DNA of 64,000 bases from Azospirillum sp. TSH58 (GTDB lineage Bacteria > Pseudomonadota > Alphaproteobacteria > Azospirillales > Azospirillaceae): contig NZ_CP022364.1 in assembly GCF_003119115.1 (NCBI RefSeq), positions 1,140,501 to 1,204,500 on the forward strand. Reading direction: 5' to 3'. Shown here piece by piece: positions 42,122 through 53,394 of this stretch. Numbering within the stretch: position 1 is the stretch's first letter; the number at the start of each line of letters is the position of its first letter. The translations under genes and the position numbers were made by a program. Below the pieces are notes generated by a model. It was not told where the DNA came from. It worked only from the letters and a program-made list of their open reading frames with translations, and made no database searches.

Positions 42122-43045
42122 ATGCGCATCGCAATCATGGGGGCGGGCGCGGTCGGCGGCTATTTCGGCGCGCGCCTCGCGGCAACCCGCGGAGCCGAGG
42201 TGCATTTCATCGCCCGCGGCCCGCATCTGGAGGCCATCCGCCGCGACGGCCTGCGCATCGAGAGCGAGGCCGCCCCCCTGCATCTGACCGACGTCCGGGC
42301 GACCGACGACCCGGCGACGATCGGGCCGGTCGACCTCGTTCTGTTCGCCGTCAAGCTGTGGGACACCGACCGCGCGGCGGAGGCCTGCCGCCCGCTGGTG
42401 AAGCCCGGCACCGTGGTCGTCACCGTGCAGAACGGGGTCACCGGCCTGGACACGCTGTGCCAGATCCTGGGGCGGGAGCATGTGGCGGGCGGGGTCGCCC
42501 ACATCGGCGCCACCATCGCCGCCCCCGGCGTGATCCGCCACACCGGCACCCTGGCCCGCCTGACCTACGGGGAGCTGGACGGGCGCCCCTCCCCCCGGCT
42601 GACCGCCTTCCACGCGCTGGCCGAGGCGGCCGGGTTCGAGGCGGTGCTGTCCGCGGCGATCCTGCGCGCGCAGTGGGAGAAGTTCGCCTTCCTGGCGCCC
42701 TTCAGCGGCGTCACCGCCCTGACCCGCCAGCCCGCCGGGGTGATCCGCCGCGTGCCGGAAAGCCGCGCCCTGTTCCTCGACGCGGTGGCCGAGGTCGCCC
42801 GGCTGGCCCGCGCCCGCGACGTGGATCTGGGCACCGGCATCGTCGCCCGCGTCGAAACCCTGCTCGACGGCCTGCCGCCCGCCATGACCTCGTCCATGCT
42901 GAACGACCTGACGCGGGGCGGGCGGCTGGAGCTGCCCTGGCTGTCCGGGGCGGTGGTGCAGCTGGGGTCGGAGCTGGGGGTGCCGACGCCCGTCCACCGG
43001 GTGGTCGCGGCGGCCCTGGCGCCCTACGCCGACGGCCCGCCATAA
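42122..43045 (+). CDS. 2-dehydropantoate 2-reductase family protein
   Basis: 307 residues. NADPH-binding IAIMGAGAVGGYFGARLA, the catalytic Lys region LFAVKLWDTDRA, the TVQNGVTGLDTLCQIL motif, and the second catalytic Lys in AQWEKFAFLAPFSG. PanE makes pantoate for coenzyme A; several paralogues act on other ketoacids, so the symbol is withheld. GGAGGAG precedes the ATG, and a strong terminator follows. Confidence 0.88.
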   Translation: MRIAIMGAGAVGGYFGARLAATRGAEVHFIARGPHLEAIRRDGLRIESEAAPLHLTDVRATDDPATIGPVDLVLFAVKLWDTDRAAEACRPLVKPGTVVVTVQNGVTGLDTLCQILGREHVAGGVAHIGATIAAPGVIRHTGTLARLTYGELDGRPSPRLTAFHALAEAAGFEAVLSAAILRAQWEKFAFLAPFSGVTALTRQPAGVIRRVPESRALFLDAVAEVARLARARDVDLGTGIVARVETLLDGLPPAMTSSMLNDLTRGGRLELPWLSGAVVQLGSELGVPTPVHRVVAAALAPYADGPP

Positions 43046-43060
43046 CGGGACACCCCACCG

Positions 43061-43092
43061 GGGGCGGCGTGACGTCATGCCGCCCCTTTTTT
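43061..43092 (+). terminator. rho-independent terminator after the ketopantoate-reductase-like gene
   Basis: Stem GGGGCGGC / GCCGCCCC, loop with TGACGTCA, then six T. Confidence 0.88.
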
Positions 43093-43289
43093 CCATCGAC
43101 AGGTCCCCCGCCACGGGTGGACCATAACCTTGAAAAGGCACCGTTTTTAAAGCACCGGACCAGTCCGGCACCCTGTCAGGGCCACGCGCGCCGCCGGTGC
43201 TTCCGGCCACAGCGTCCCACCCGGCCCACCCAGGCCACCCGGCGTTCCGGCCTATGCCCACACGGGAAGACGCCATACGGGAGGTGTGC

Positions 43290-45329
43290 ATGCCCCATAC
43301 ACAGATCCAGACGGCCCGCTGCGCCGCGCTGGTCGGCCCCTATCTCAGCGGCAAGACATCGCTTCTGGAAAGCCTGCTGTCCGCCGCCGGGGCGACAACG
43401 CGCAAGGGCAGCGTCCGCGACGGCAACGCGGTCGGCGACAGCTCCCCCGAGGCCAAGGCCCGGCAGATGAGCGTCGAGGTCAACGTCGCCTCCTTCGAGT
43501 TCCTGGGCGAGCGCTGGAGCGTGCTCGACTGCCCCGGTTCGGTGGAGCTGGCCTGCGAGACGCAGAACGCCCTGATGGTGGCGGACGTCGCCGTGATCGT
43601 GGCCGAGGCGGCGCCGGAAAAGGCCGTGCTGCTCGCCCCCCTGTTCAAGTTCCTCGACGACAACCGCATCCCGCACCTGCTGTTCATCAACAAGGTGGAC
43701 AGCCTGGGCGACCTGCGGGTGCGCGACGTGGTGCAGGCCTATCAGGCGGTGTCGGCGCGCAAGCTGGTGCTGCGCGAGGTGCCGATCCGCGAGGGCGGCA
43801 AGATCACCGGCTTCGTCGATCTGGTCAGCGAGCGCGCCTGGCACTTCAACCCGCACAAGCCGTCCAACCTCGTCCAGATCCCCGACAGCCTGAAGGACCG
43901 CGAGCACGAGGCCCGGCAGGAGATGCTGGAGGCGGTGGCCGACTACGACGACGCGCTCCTGGAAAAGCTGCTGGAGGACGTCGCCCCCGACACGCAGGAG
44001 GTCTACGACCGGCTGGCCAGGGAGCTGGCCGACGACCTGATCGTCCCGGTCTTCTTCGGCTCGGCGGAGAACGACAACGGCATCCGCCGCCTGCTGAAGG
44101 CGCTGCGCCACGAGGGGCCCGACGTCGCCACCTCGGCGGAGCGCGCCGGCATCCCCGCCGACGCGACGGTGGCCGCCCAGGTCTTCAAGACGCTGAACGG
44201 CTCCCACGCCGGCAAGATCAGCCTCGCGCGGGTCTGGCGCGGCACCGTCAACGATGGCATGACGCTGGGCGGGGAGCGGGTGTCCGGCGTCTTCCGCATG
44301 ATGGGCCACACTCAGGAGAAGCTGTCCCAGGCGGCGGTCGGCGAGGTGGTGGCGCTCGGCCGGCTGGACAAGGCGGCGACCGGCGACCTGCTGACCGACA
44401 AGGGCAACGCCGGTCGGTCGGCGCCGTGGCCGGAGCTGCCGCCGCCCGTCTTCGGCCTCGCCCTGCACGCCCAGAACCGCAACGACGAGGTGAAGCTGAC
44501 CGCGGCCATCCAGAAGCTGGTGGAGGAGGACCCGTCGCTGAGGCTGGAGCAGTCCACCGACACCGGCGAGCTGGTGCTGTGGGGCCAGGGCGACATCCAT
44601 CTCCAGATCGCCATGGACCGGCTGCGCAACAAGTTCAACGTCACGGTCAGGGGCGTGCCGCCGCAGGTGCCCTACCGCGAGTCGATCCGCAAGGGCACCG
44701 CCCACCACGCCCGCTACAAGCGGCAGACCGGCGGCCACGGCCAGTTCGCCGACATCCATGTGGAGGTCAAGCCGCTGCCCCGCGGCACCGGCTTCCAGTT
44801 CGAGGACGGCATCGTCGGCGGCGTCGTGCCGCGCCAGTTCATCCCGGCGGTGGAGACCGGCGTGCGCGACTACGCGGTGCGCGGGCCGCTGGGCTTCCCC
44901 GTGGTGGATTTCGCGGTGAAGCTGACCGGCGGGCAGTTCCACGCCGTGGACAGCTCCGAGATGGCCTTCAAGACGGTGGCGCGGCAGGCGATGAGCGAGG
45001 CGCTGCCGGCCTGCGAGCCGGTGCTTCTGGAGCCGATCCTGACCGTCTCCATCGCCGTGCCCAGCGACTTCACCTCGAAGGTGCAGCGGCTGGTCAGCGG
45101 GCGGCGCGGGCAGATCCTCGGCTACGACGCGCGCCCCGGCTGGCAGGGCTGGGACGAGGTGAAGGCCTATCTGCCGCAGGCCGAGATGCACGACCTGATC
45201 GTCGAGCTGCGCTCCCTGTCGCTCGGCGTCGGCACCTTCACCTGGAGCTTCGAACGGTTGCAGGAGCTGACCGGCAAAGCCGCCGACAAGGCGGTGGAGA
45301 TCCGCAAGGAAACGCTGGCCGCGCAGTAA
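43290..45329 (+). CDS. elongation factor G-like GTPase (EF-G paralogue)
   Basis: 679 residues with the five-domain EF-G layout. P-loop GPYLSGKTSLLESLL differs from the GHxDxGKTT of EF-G proper; the G3 motif is LDCPGSVE and NKxD is FINKVDS, so GTP binding should be kept. Domain II, III and V motifs follow (SKVQRLVSGRRGQILGYDAR region). Such divergent EF-G proteins have roles in ribosome recycling or stress and are not the main translocase. ATG 43290 follows ACGGGAGG. A terminator follows. It stands away from the rps/tuf cluster where the main fusA usually lies. Confidence 0.88.
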   Translation: MPHTQIQTARCAALVGPYLSGKTSLLESLLSAAGATTRKGSVRDGNAVGDSSPEAKARQMSVEVNVASFEFLGERWSVLDCPGSVELACETQNALMVADVAVIVAEAAPEKAVLLAPLFKFLDDNRIPHLLFINKVDSLGDLRVRDVVQAYQAVSARKLVLREVPIREGGKITGFVDLVSERAWHFNPHKPSNLVQIPDSLKDREHEARQEMLEAVADYDDALLEKLLEDVAPDTQEVYDRLARELADDLIVPVFFGSAENDNGIRRLLKALRHEGPDVATSAERAGIPADATVAAQVFKTLNGSHAGKISLARVWRGTVNDGMTLGGERVSGVFRMMGHTQEKLSQAAVGEVVALGRLDKAATGDLLTDKGNAGRSAPWPELPPPVFGLALHAQNRNDEVKLTAAIQKLVEEDPSLRLEQSTDTGELVLWGQGDIHLQIAMDRLRNKFNVTVRGVPPQVPYRESIRKGTAHHARYKRQTGGHGQFADIHVEVKPLPRGTGFQFEDGIVGGVVPRQFIPAVETGVRDYAVRGPLGFPVVDFAVKLTGGQFHAVDSSEMAFKTVARQAMSEALPACEPVLLEPILTVSIAVPSDFTSKVQRLVSGRRGQILGYDARPGWQGWDEVKAYLPQAEMHDLIVELRSLSLGVGTFTWSFERLQELTGKAADKAVEIRKETLAAQ

Positions 45330-45349
45330 CCGGCGGCGTGGGGGTGCGC

Positions 45350-45380
45350 GGGGCCGGGGGCGCGTCCTCCGGCCCCCTTT
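45350..45380 (+). terminator. terminator after the EF-G-like gene
   Basis: GGGGCCGG / CCGGCCCC stem with an 11-base loop, then CTTT. Confidence 0.65.
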
Positions 45381-45582
45381 CCATGGCCAGACGGCGCGCA
45401 GCGGTCTTGCGGGCGCAAGACCGGAGAAAGAAAATCAGCTCAACAACAAATCAGTACGCCAAACAATATGTAAGTCTTTCATAGCCCGCCATGTGATGAG
45501 GGCAAGAGTGCGATGCATCGATTGCGTTTCTGGTATTTGGTATACCACGATACAGTGTCTTCATCGAACGACGGAGATGATC

Positions 45583-45711
45583 ATGACCTACGCGACTGTG
45601 ACCCATCTGCATGCCAACCAGAACGGCACGAAGGGTTCGACGTTCCTGCAGGCCTTCAAGTCCTTCATGAACGCCTGGTGCGAAAAGTCCCGTCTGTACG
45701 GCGTCCTGTGA
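45583..45711 (+). CDS. 42-residue protein with its own terminator
   Basis: A small gene with a GGAG site 6 bases before the ATG and a strong terminator 37 bases after the stop. The peptide has the amphipathic core TFLQAFKSFMNAWCEKSRLY and one Cys. No family recognised. The upstream DNA (45420-45560) is less GC-rich than the genome and contains the imperfect dyad TGGTAT...ATACCA. The isolated, tidy transcription unit argues that it is real. Confidence 0.62.
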   Translation: MTYATVTHLHANQNGTKGSTFLQAFKSFMNAWCEKSRLYGVL

Positions 45712-45747
45712 ACATGCCTTGCGGACATCCGGACGACACCGGACGAC

Positions 45748-45778
45748 GAAAGGGCCGCGATCCAGTCGCGGCCCTTTC
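45748..45778 (+). terminator. terminator of the small gene
   Basis: Perfect 13-base stem GAAAGGGCCGCGA / TCGCGGCCCTTTC with loop TCCAG. Confidence 0.85.
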
Positions 45779-45842
45779 TGATTCCAGCGTCTTTTAAATC
45801 CGCGCGTTTCTCGTCGTTCAACGCCGTCACACCGATACGGCG

Positions 45843-46058
45843 TCAATCCGACGTCTCCGTCGCGATCCACAGATGACGGCGGGTCCCACGCGGAGGCCGG
45901 TTCATGTTGGCTGGCCGTCCCCAGGGCCGCACGGGAGCGATGAGGGCGCCCGGGTCCCGGTGGCTTCCCCACACCGCGGTCAGCAGGGTCGCGATGCCGG
46001 TCGCGGCGAAGGTGGCAAGGCACAGCGCCACGGCGAGTGTGATCGGATCCAGAACCAT
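45843..46058 (-). CDS. small single-pass membrane protein
   Basis: 71 residues: one helix (TLAVALCLATFAATGIATLLTAVWG) near the N-terminus, then a basic Arg/Pro-rich cytosolic tail. A GGGAG site lies before the ATG. No family recognised; could be a chance frame. Confidence 0.5.
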   Translation of the reverse strand: MVLDPITLAVALCLATFAATGIATLLTAVWGSHRDPGALIAPVRPWGRPANMNRPPRGTRRHLWIATETSD

Positions 46059-46822
46059 GGACGCTCCCGCAGAAACTGGTCGGCGCGCCGGCTTCAGGCA
46101 GCGCAATCCTCTGAGGCAACACCCCGACAACAGATTGGCCGGCGCGCGTTGCACGGCTTCCCGCTCGCCTTAACCTTCAGCATAGATGTTTTCAGTTCCG
46201 CGGGACCCGCGCTTTTTTCACAGGGCGGCAAACCACAGGAACCGGCGCGGTTCCTTCGCGCCGAGCCGTCCGGCTTTAAAATTCACTCAGCTATTGGATT
46301 AAAAACCTAGCCGATGCGTCTCCCGCGCCATTGCCGCCGCAGGATCTGGCGGGCGCGACCATCAGATTTCATCCCAGAAGATGTCAAAAAAATTTTGTCT
46401 TCATAATACTGATACGAGAAAAGGCTGCCCCTGACTCAACAGGGACAGCCTTTGGGGAGGTGACGCAGCGGGCGGCCCAAGCTCGCTGAGTCCATTGGCA
46501 TATGGATGCATCCGTTAACCTGCGCAACCAAGCGATTTGATCATGAGTTCCTTTTCATGATTCACGGATTAATCATAGCCGATGTGGGTAGAGGTGGTTT
46601 CAGTCCCGAGATTTGATTTTTTTTCTGAGTCTGAAAAACGCCCCACTCTCCCAGATTTTTTTTCCTACACCTCGCTGATATTTGGCATACCAAACTATGG
46701 CGTGCGGGAAACCAGCCCCTGCAGCAAAGCACGGATCGGAAAAGGAGCCGGACGGAAACGGGCCGAAAATTTCTCGAATGGCCCGACGCCAATCGACAGG
46801 CCAATCCTAGGGAGGAACGGGA
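46059..46822. other. 764-base region without a convincing gene
   Basis: This stretch precedes the Nramp-related gene. It is less GC-rich than its surroundings in several parts, holds a stem-loop at 46420, an AT-rich stretch at 46383-46412, and the dyad TTTGGCATACCAAA at about 46680-46693. Its promoter for the transporter gene must lie near the right end. A small RNA is possible but not shown. Confidence 0.5.
46420..46453. terminator. stem-loop in the gene-free region
   Basis: AAAGGCTGCCCCTG pairs with CAGGGACAGCCTTT (one mismatch) with a 6-base loop; on the minus strand TTTT follows, so it could end a minus-strand RNA. Confidence 0.5.
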
Positions 46823-48223
46823 ATGAGCGTCAGCTCGACGAACAGCGCGGCCATCGACGCCGATGGCCCATACGGCGCCGCCGCGGACGGCAGCGCCAGG
46901 AAGGTCATCCGGTTGGAAGCCCCCGGCACTGGCTTCATGGACACCTGGAAGGCCATGGGGCCCGGCATCGCCGCGGCGATGACCGGCATCGGCGCCAGCC
47001 ACATCATGCACGCGCCGACCGCCGGCGCGCTGTACGGCTACGATCTGCTGTGGGTGATCCTGGCCGCCTACATCATCAAATACTGCGCCTTCGAATTCGC
47101 CCACCGCTACACGATGGTGAAGGGCGAATCCATCATCAACGCCTACCACCGCGTCGGCACCTGGCCGCTGTGGTTCATGATCTTCCAGGGCTTCGCCAAC
47201 ACCGTGGGCATCGCCGGCCGCGCGCTGGGCTGCGCGGCGCTGATGTGGGCCGCCTTCCCCTTCATGTCGCTCCAGCTCTGGGCGGTCGCCATCCTGCTGC
47301 TGACCGTGGGCATCCTGTGGATGGGCAGCTACAAGGCGGTCGAGGGCATCTGCAAGATCCTCATCATCGTCTTCGCCGTGTCCTGTTTCGTGGCCTTCGC
47401 GCTCCAGGCCCCGCCGCCGGGCGAGTATCTGTCGCGCCTGCTGCCGACCCTGCCGCCGATCGGCTCGATGATGCTGTTCGGCGCCATGTTCGGCTATTTC
47501 CCGACCACGCTGGAAGTCGCGCCCATGCAGTCGAACTGGGCCGTCGACAAGAAGGCCGGCATGGTGAAGGTCAACGAGATGCGGGCCCAGGGGCACACCG
47601 TGCACCTGGACCCCAACTACATGAAGAACAGCCTGATCCTGTTCAAGCGCGACATGAACATCAGCTACATCATCTCGATGCTGTCGGGCATGATCTTCCT
47701 GATCGTCGGCGCCGTGGTGCTGCACCCGCAGGGGCTGGTGCCCAAGGGCTCGGAGATGGGCACGACCATCGCCAGCATCTACACCGACACCTTCGGCGCC
47801 TGGATCTTCCCGGTCATCATCGCCGGCGGCGTGGCCGCCCTGTTCTCCACCGTCTTCACCTACTTCGACGGTCAGGCCCGCCTGTTCGAGGAATGCGTGG
47901 TGCGTCTGAAGCGCGACTGGGACACCGCGGCGATCCGCAAGCTGCTCTACCGCGGCATGCAGGTGGTGTGGCTGGTCGCCGGCATCGCGGTGGTCTACGG
48001 CCTGCCCGAGCCGATCTTCGTGGTCCAGCTCGCCTCGGTCATGGCGCTGGTCTTCTCGCCGGTCCTGTTCTGGCTGACCATCAAGGCGGTCAAGGACAAC
48101 TTCACCAGCGATTTCGAGCGCGATCTTCTGCCGAGCAAGGTCCAGTTCGCCTGGGCCTGGGGCGGAACGATCAGCCTGATCGGCTTGACGCTCTACGTCC
48201 TCATCACGAAGTTCCTCATGTGA
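46823..48223 (+). CDS. Nramp-related membrane transporter with an altered metal site
   Basis: 466 residues with about eleven helices. Helix 1 reads GPGIAAAMTGIGASHIMHAP where Nramp proteins have the DPGN metal motif, and helix 6 reads LFGAMFGYFPTTLEVAPMQS where they have MPH. The overall pattern (GALYGYDLLWVILAAYIIKY) is still Nramp. It could carry magnesium or another substrate, like the Nramp-related magnesium transporters, or be a distant homologue. The start follows GGGAGGAACGGGA. Confidence 0.8.
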   Translation: MSVSSTNSAAIDADGPYGAAADGSARKVIRLEAPGTGFMDTWKAMGPGIAAAMTGIGASHIMHAPTAGALYGYDLLWVILAAYIIKYCAFEFAHRYTMVKGESIINAYHRVGTWPLWFMIFQGFANTVGIAGRALGCAALMWAAFPFMSLQLWAVAILLLTVGILWMGSYKAVEGICKILIIVFAVSCFVAFALQAPPPGEYLSRLLPTLPPIGSMMLFGAMFGYFPTTLEVAPMQSNWAVDKKAGMVKVNEMRAQGHTVHLDPNYMKNSLILFKRDMNISYIISMLSGMIFLIVGAVVLHPQGLVPKGSEMGTTIASIYTDTFGAWIFPVIIAGGVAALFSTVFTYFDGQARLFEECVVRLKRDWDTAAIRKLLYRGMQVVWLVAGIAVVYGLPEPIFVVQLASVMALVFSPVLFWLTIKAVKDNFTSDFERDLLPSKVQFAWAWGGTISLIGLTLYVLITKFLM

Positions 48224-48269
48224 CGACGCGCGGCTGAAAATGATGTGCGGCGAATAAGAAACTTGCGTG

Positions 48270-48297
48270 GGCGTCATGGCGAAGCCGCCATGACGCC
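48270..48297 (+). terminator. terminator after the Nramp-related gene
   Basis: 11-base stem GGCGTCATGGC / GCCATGACGCC with a 6-base loop, followed by ACATTCTTTTC. Confidence 0.75.
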
Positions 48298-48378
48298 ACA
48301 TTCTTTTCACAAATTGCGCCCTCACGAACCCCACGACAACTCCGTTCTTCCGGCCAACCAGGAAAGGAAACAAGCGCC

Positions 48379-49605
<1,227 letters not shown>

Positions 49606-49608
49606 CCG

Positions 49609-49630
49609 GAGGGGGCCTCCGGGCCCCCTC
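49609..49630 (+). terminator. nhaA terminator
   Basis: 9-base stem GAGGGGGCC / GGCCCCCTC with a TCCG loop, directly after the stop. Confidence 0.65.
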
Positions 49631-49685
49631 GCCTGCCCCCCAACTCGCATCGTCCGCGAAGGACGGCGCGGTCGGAGGTGGATCA

Positions 49686-50033
49686 TCAAGGATGATAGTT
49701 CTGATCCGGGGGCTGGCCGGGCGCCATCGCGACGACCGCCCCGGAGGTCTGGGTGCTCCATCCGTTCAGACCGGAAATCCAGGCGTTGCCCGCAATCTTG
49801 GTCCAGTCATTGCCACTCCATTTGTAGTGGACATGGGCGCGCACCGTGATCGGGTCCAAGCCCTCGACGGCGACGTTCGGCCATTGGATGGTCAAGGTGT
49901 ACTGGTAGTCCAGCTTGGCCCAGTCCGCCTGTGGCACCTTCGCGAAGATGGGATTGGCATCGTCGGGGCCCGGATTGGCCAGAAGGGCAGTGGCCGCGGC
50001 GGTTTTCCGCTGGGTCGGTGGGACGTAAGGCAT
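49686..50033 (-). CDS. small unrecognised protein
   Basis: 115 residues, no signal peptide or membrane helix. It has several Trp in a beta-rich pattern (LDYQYTLTIQWPNVAVEG, VRAHVHYKWSGNDWTKIAGN, WISGLNGWSTQT) and starts with a Pro/Thr/Ala tail. An AGGAG site lies 11 bases before the ATG. No family recognised. The composition recalls the Trp-rich unknown pair at 21913-24387, though sequence relation is not shown. Confidence 0.6.
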   Translation of the reverse strand: MPYVPPTQRKTAAATALLANPGPDDANPIFAKVPQADWAKLDYQYTLTIQWPNVAVEGLDPITVRAHVHYKWSGNDWTKIAGNAWISGLNGWSTQTSGAVVAMAPGQPPDQNYHP

Positions 50034-50152
50034 CGTCGGGATGCTCCTGATCGTTGTTCTCCAAAGGCGACGCCGGCGATGATGGCGCGGCCCCGTACCA
50101 CAGACGACCACACGCACAGGATGTGAAAGCCTCATCGAGCCCGCGCACAAGA

Positions 50153-50184
50153 AAAGGGCCGGGGGCTTTCGCCCCCGGCCCTTT
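50153..50184 (-). terminator. aspartate aminotransferase terminator
   Basis: Perfect 14-base stem AAAGGGCCGGGGGC / GCCCCCGGCCCTTT with loop TTTC. On the minus strand it follows the aminotransferase stop; a short U-run is present. Confidence 0.85.
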
Positions 50185-50227
50185 CTCCGACGACCGGCCT
50201 TGACGACCGGTCAAAAGCCGCCGGAGA

Positions 50228-51544
<1,317 letters not shown>

Positions 51545-51697
51545 TCACTCCCCGAGCGGGGCGGTTTCCCGGCAGACGGACGCACCGTTCGGCGCAAAGG
51601 CCGGATGCTGCACCGCACAGGCCCGGCTTGACAGCCCGCGCCGCGAACGGGGTATCTTACCTCTTTCTAATCAAAACCCACCATCCGGAGGATCTGC

Positions 51698-52132
51698 ATG
51701 CTCACCCGCGTCACGCTGGCCGCCACGGCCGCCCTGCTCCTCGTCGGTATCGGCGGCACGGCGATGGCCCAGGATTCGATCAAGGCGCGCAAGGACGGTT
51801 TCCAGACCAGCAAGAACGCGATGGCCGAGATCAAGGACCTGCTGGGGAGCGACAAGGTCGCCCAGGTCGGCCCGGCCGCCCAGCGCATGAGCGCCTTCGC
51901 CGCCCAGATCCCCACCCTGTTCCCGGCGGGCAGCGACAAGGGCGACACCAAGGCCAAGGCCGACATCTGGGCGAACAACGCCGATTTCACCGCCAAGGCC
52001 CAGGCCTACGAGGCGGCCGCCAAGGGGCTGGAAGCCGCCGCCGCGTCCGGCGACAAGGCCGCCACCGCCAAGCAGTTCGCCGCCGTGGGCGGCGCCTGCA
52101 AGGCCTGCCACGAGCGCTACCGCGCCGATTGA
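51698..52132 (+). CDS. cytochrome c' (class II cytochrome c)
   Basis: 144 residues with a signal peptide (LAATAALLLVGIGGTAMAQD). The haem site CKACHERYR lies at the very C-terminus and the protein is a predicted four-helix bundle, both marks of cytochrome c'. Such periplasmic proteins bind nitric oxide and carbon monoxide; some protect against NO. Convergent with a cytochrome b561-type gene. GGAGGATC precedes the ATG. Confidence 0.92.
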   Translation: MLTRVTLAATAALLLVGIGGTAMAQDSIKARKDGFQTSKNAMAEIKDLLGSDKVAQVGPAAQRMSAFAAQIPTLFPAGSDKGDTKAKADIWANNADFTAKAQAYEAAAKGLEAAAASGDKAATAKQFAAVGGACKACHERYRAD

Positions 52133-52150
52133 TCCGGCAAGCCCGCGAAC

Positions 52151-52177
52151 GCCTTCCCCGCCGGTTGCGGGGAAGGC
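52151..52177. terminator. bidirectional terminator between the two cytochrome genes
   Basis: Perfect 11-base stem GCCTTCCCCGC / GCGGGGAAGGC with a 5-base loop between convergent genes. Confidence 0.7.
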
Positions 52178-52195
52178 CCCGTGGGATCAGGAACC

Positions 52196-52903
52196 TCAGC
52201 CCGCCTGCACCACCGCCGCGACCAGCCCCGCCGCCGCGGCCAGCACCGCCAAGGCCAGGGCCGCCGGGCGGCGCTTCGGCGACTCGACCGGCGCATCCGC
52301 CGGGATCGCCTTCCGCCCCGTGACCATCGGGCGGATCAGATTGTCCCGCTTGACCAGCAGATAGGCCAGCACGGCCAGCACATGCACGCCGATCAGGATC
52401 AGGATTCCGTCGGCCAGGATGCGGTGCAGCGTGCTGAAGCCCGCCACCACGCCATTCGACGCCAGCGCCACCAGCGGCCCATCCACCAGGATGTCGTCGG
52501 AGGTGAAGAGGCCGGCCACCGCCTGGAGCGTCAGCGCCCCCAGCAGCGCCACCACCATCAGCCCGCCCATCGGGTTGTGCCCGACGACCGGCGCCGGCTC
52601 CTTCCCCCCGCGACCGGCGCGGACCATTCCGCAGGCGTAGGCGAGGACGGCGCGCGGGCCCTTCACGAAATGGCTGAAGCGCGCCGTCTGGCTGCCGATC
52701 AGCCCCCAGACCAGCCGGAACAGCAGAAGCGCCAGGATCGCCTCCCCCGCCAGCATGTGGATGGTCATGCGGTCGGTCTTGGCGGAGACCACCGCAACCG
52801 CCACCAGAAGGACCAGGCTCCAATGAAACAGGCGCGTCGGCAAGTCCCAGACCGCCACCTCGCGCCGGCCCCTCGTCCGATTTTTGGTATTACCAGCAAC
52901 CAT
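52196..52903 (-). CDS. cytochrome b561-type membrane protein
   Basis: 235 residues with four to five helices. DLPTRLFHWSLVLLVAVAVV, MTIHMLAGEAILALLLFRLVWG and LHRILADGILILIGVHVLA supply the paired haem-ligand His residues of the di-haem cytochrome b561/Ni-Fe-hydrogenase b type. It moves electrons across the membrane, possibly to the cytochrome c' next door or another carrier. A GAGGGGTG site precedes the ATG. Confidence 0.9.
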   Translation of the reverse strand: MVAGNTKNRTRGRREVAVWDLPTRLFHWSLVLLVAVAVVSAKTDRMTIHMLAGEAILALLLFRLVWGLIGSQTARFSHFVKGPRAVLAYACGMVRAGRGGKEPAPVVGHNPMGGLMVVALLGALTLQAVAGLFTSDDILVDGPLVALASNGVVAGFSTLHRILADGILILIGVHVLAVLAYLLVKRDNLIRPMVTGRKAIPADAPVESPKRRPAALALAVLAAAAGLVAAVVQAG

Positions 52904-53092
52904 GAATCACCCCTCGCTTCTTCTGTTCTTCCTTAGACTATGCCCCAAGGCGGTGCTTTTTGCCCGCATTTCCGAAAAAAAGTGGCAATCGGGCGGTGCC
53001 CCGGCGCCACAGCACTGTCATTGCACTTGAAGAAGCGGTGGCACGGCGGATATGAGTTTCATCAAATCCAGCCCAACAAGGATGCCCGCGTC

Positions 53093-53332
53093 ATGCCCGA
53101 CAAGCAGCTTCTCCACCTCGTCTTCGGCGGCGAACTCGTCCGCCCCGACTCCGACCAGTTCGTCGACCCGACGAAGGTCCACATCGTGGGCATCTTCCCC
53201 AACTACGACGAAGCCTACAAGGCGTGGCGCGGCGCCACCGGGATGACCATCGACGACGCCCACACCCGCTACTTCATCGTGCATCTGCACCGGCTGCTCG
53301 ATCCGTCGGCGGACGGGCACAAGCACGATTGA
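53093..53332 (+). CDS. DUF4170 protein
   Basis: 79 residues. LLHLVFGGELVRPDSDQFVD, HIVGIFPNYDEAYKAWRGAT and RYFIVHLHRLLDP match the short alphaproteobacterial DUF4170 family; in other genomes it often lies near lipid-A or surface genes. Function unknown. The ATG at 53093 starts the conserved part; the frame is open upstream without similarity. Confidence 0.82.
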   Translation: MPDKQLLHLVFGGELVRPDSDQFVDPTKVHIVGIFPNYDEAYKAWRGATGMTIDDAHTRYFIVHLHRLLDPSADGHKHD

Positions 53333-53394
53333 CGGACGGCGGTACACGGCGGCGCGGGGAACCCTCCGCGCCGCCGCCGCGTTGAGGACCCCCG

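Noticed and set aside
43176..45191. A 671-codon open frame antisense to the EF-G-like gene
   Set aside because: Shadow frame of low-complexity His/Gln/Arg-rich composition.
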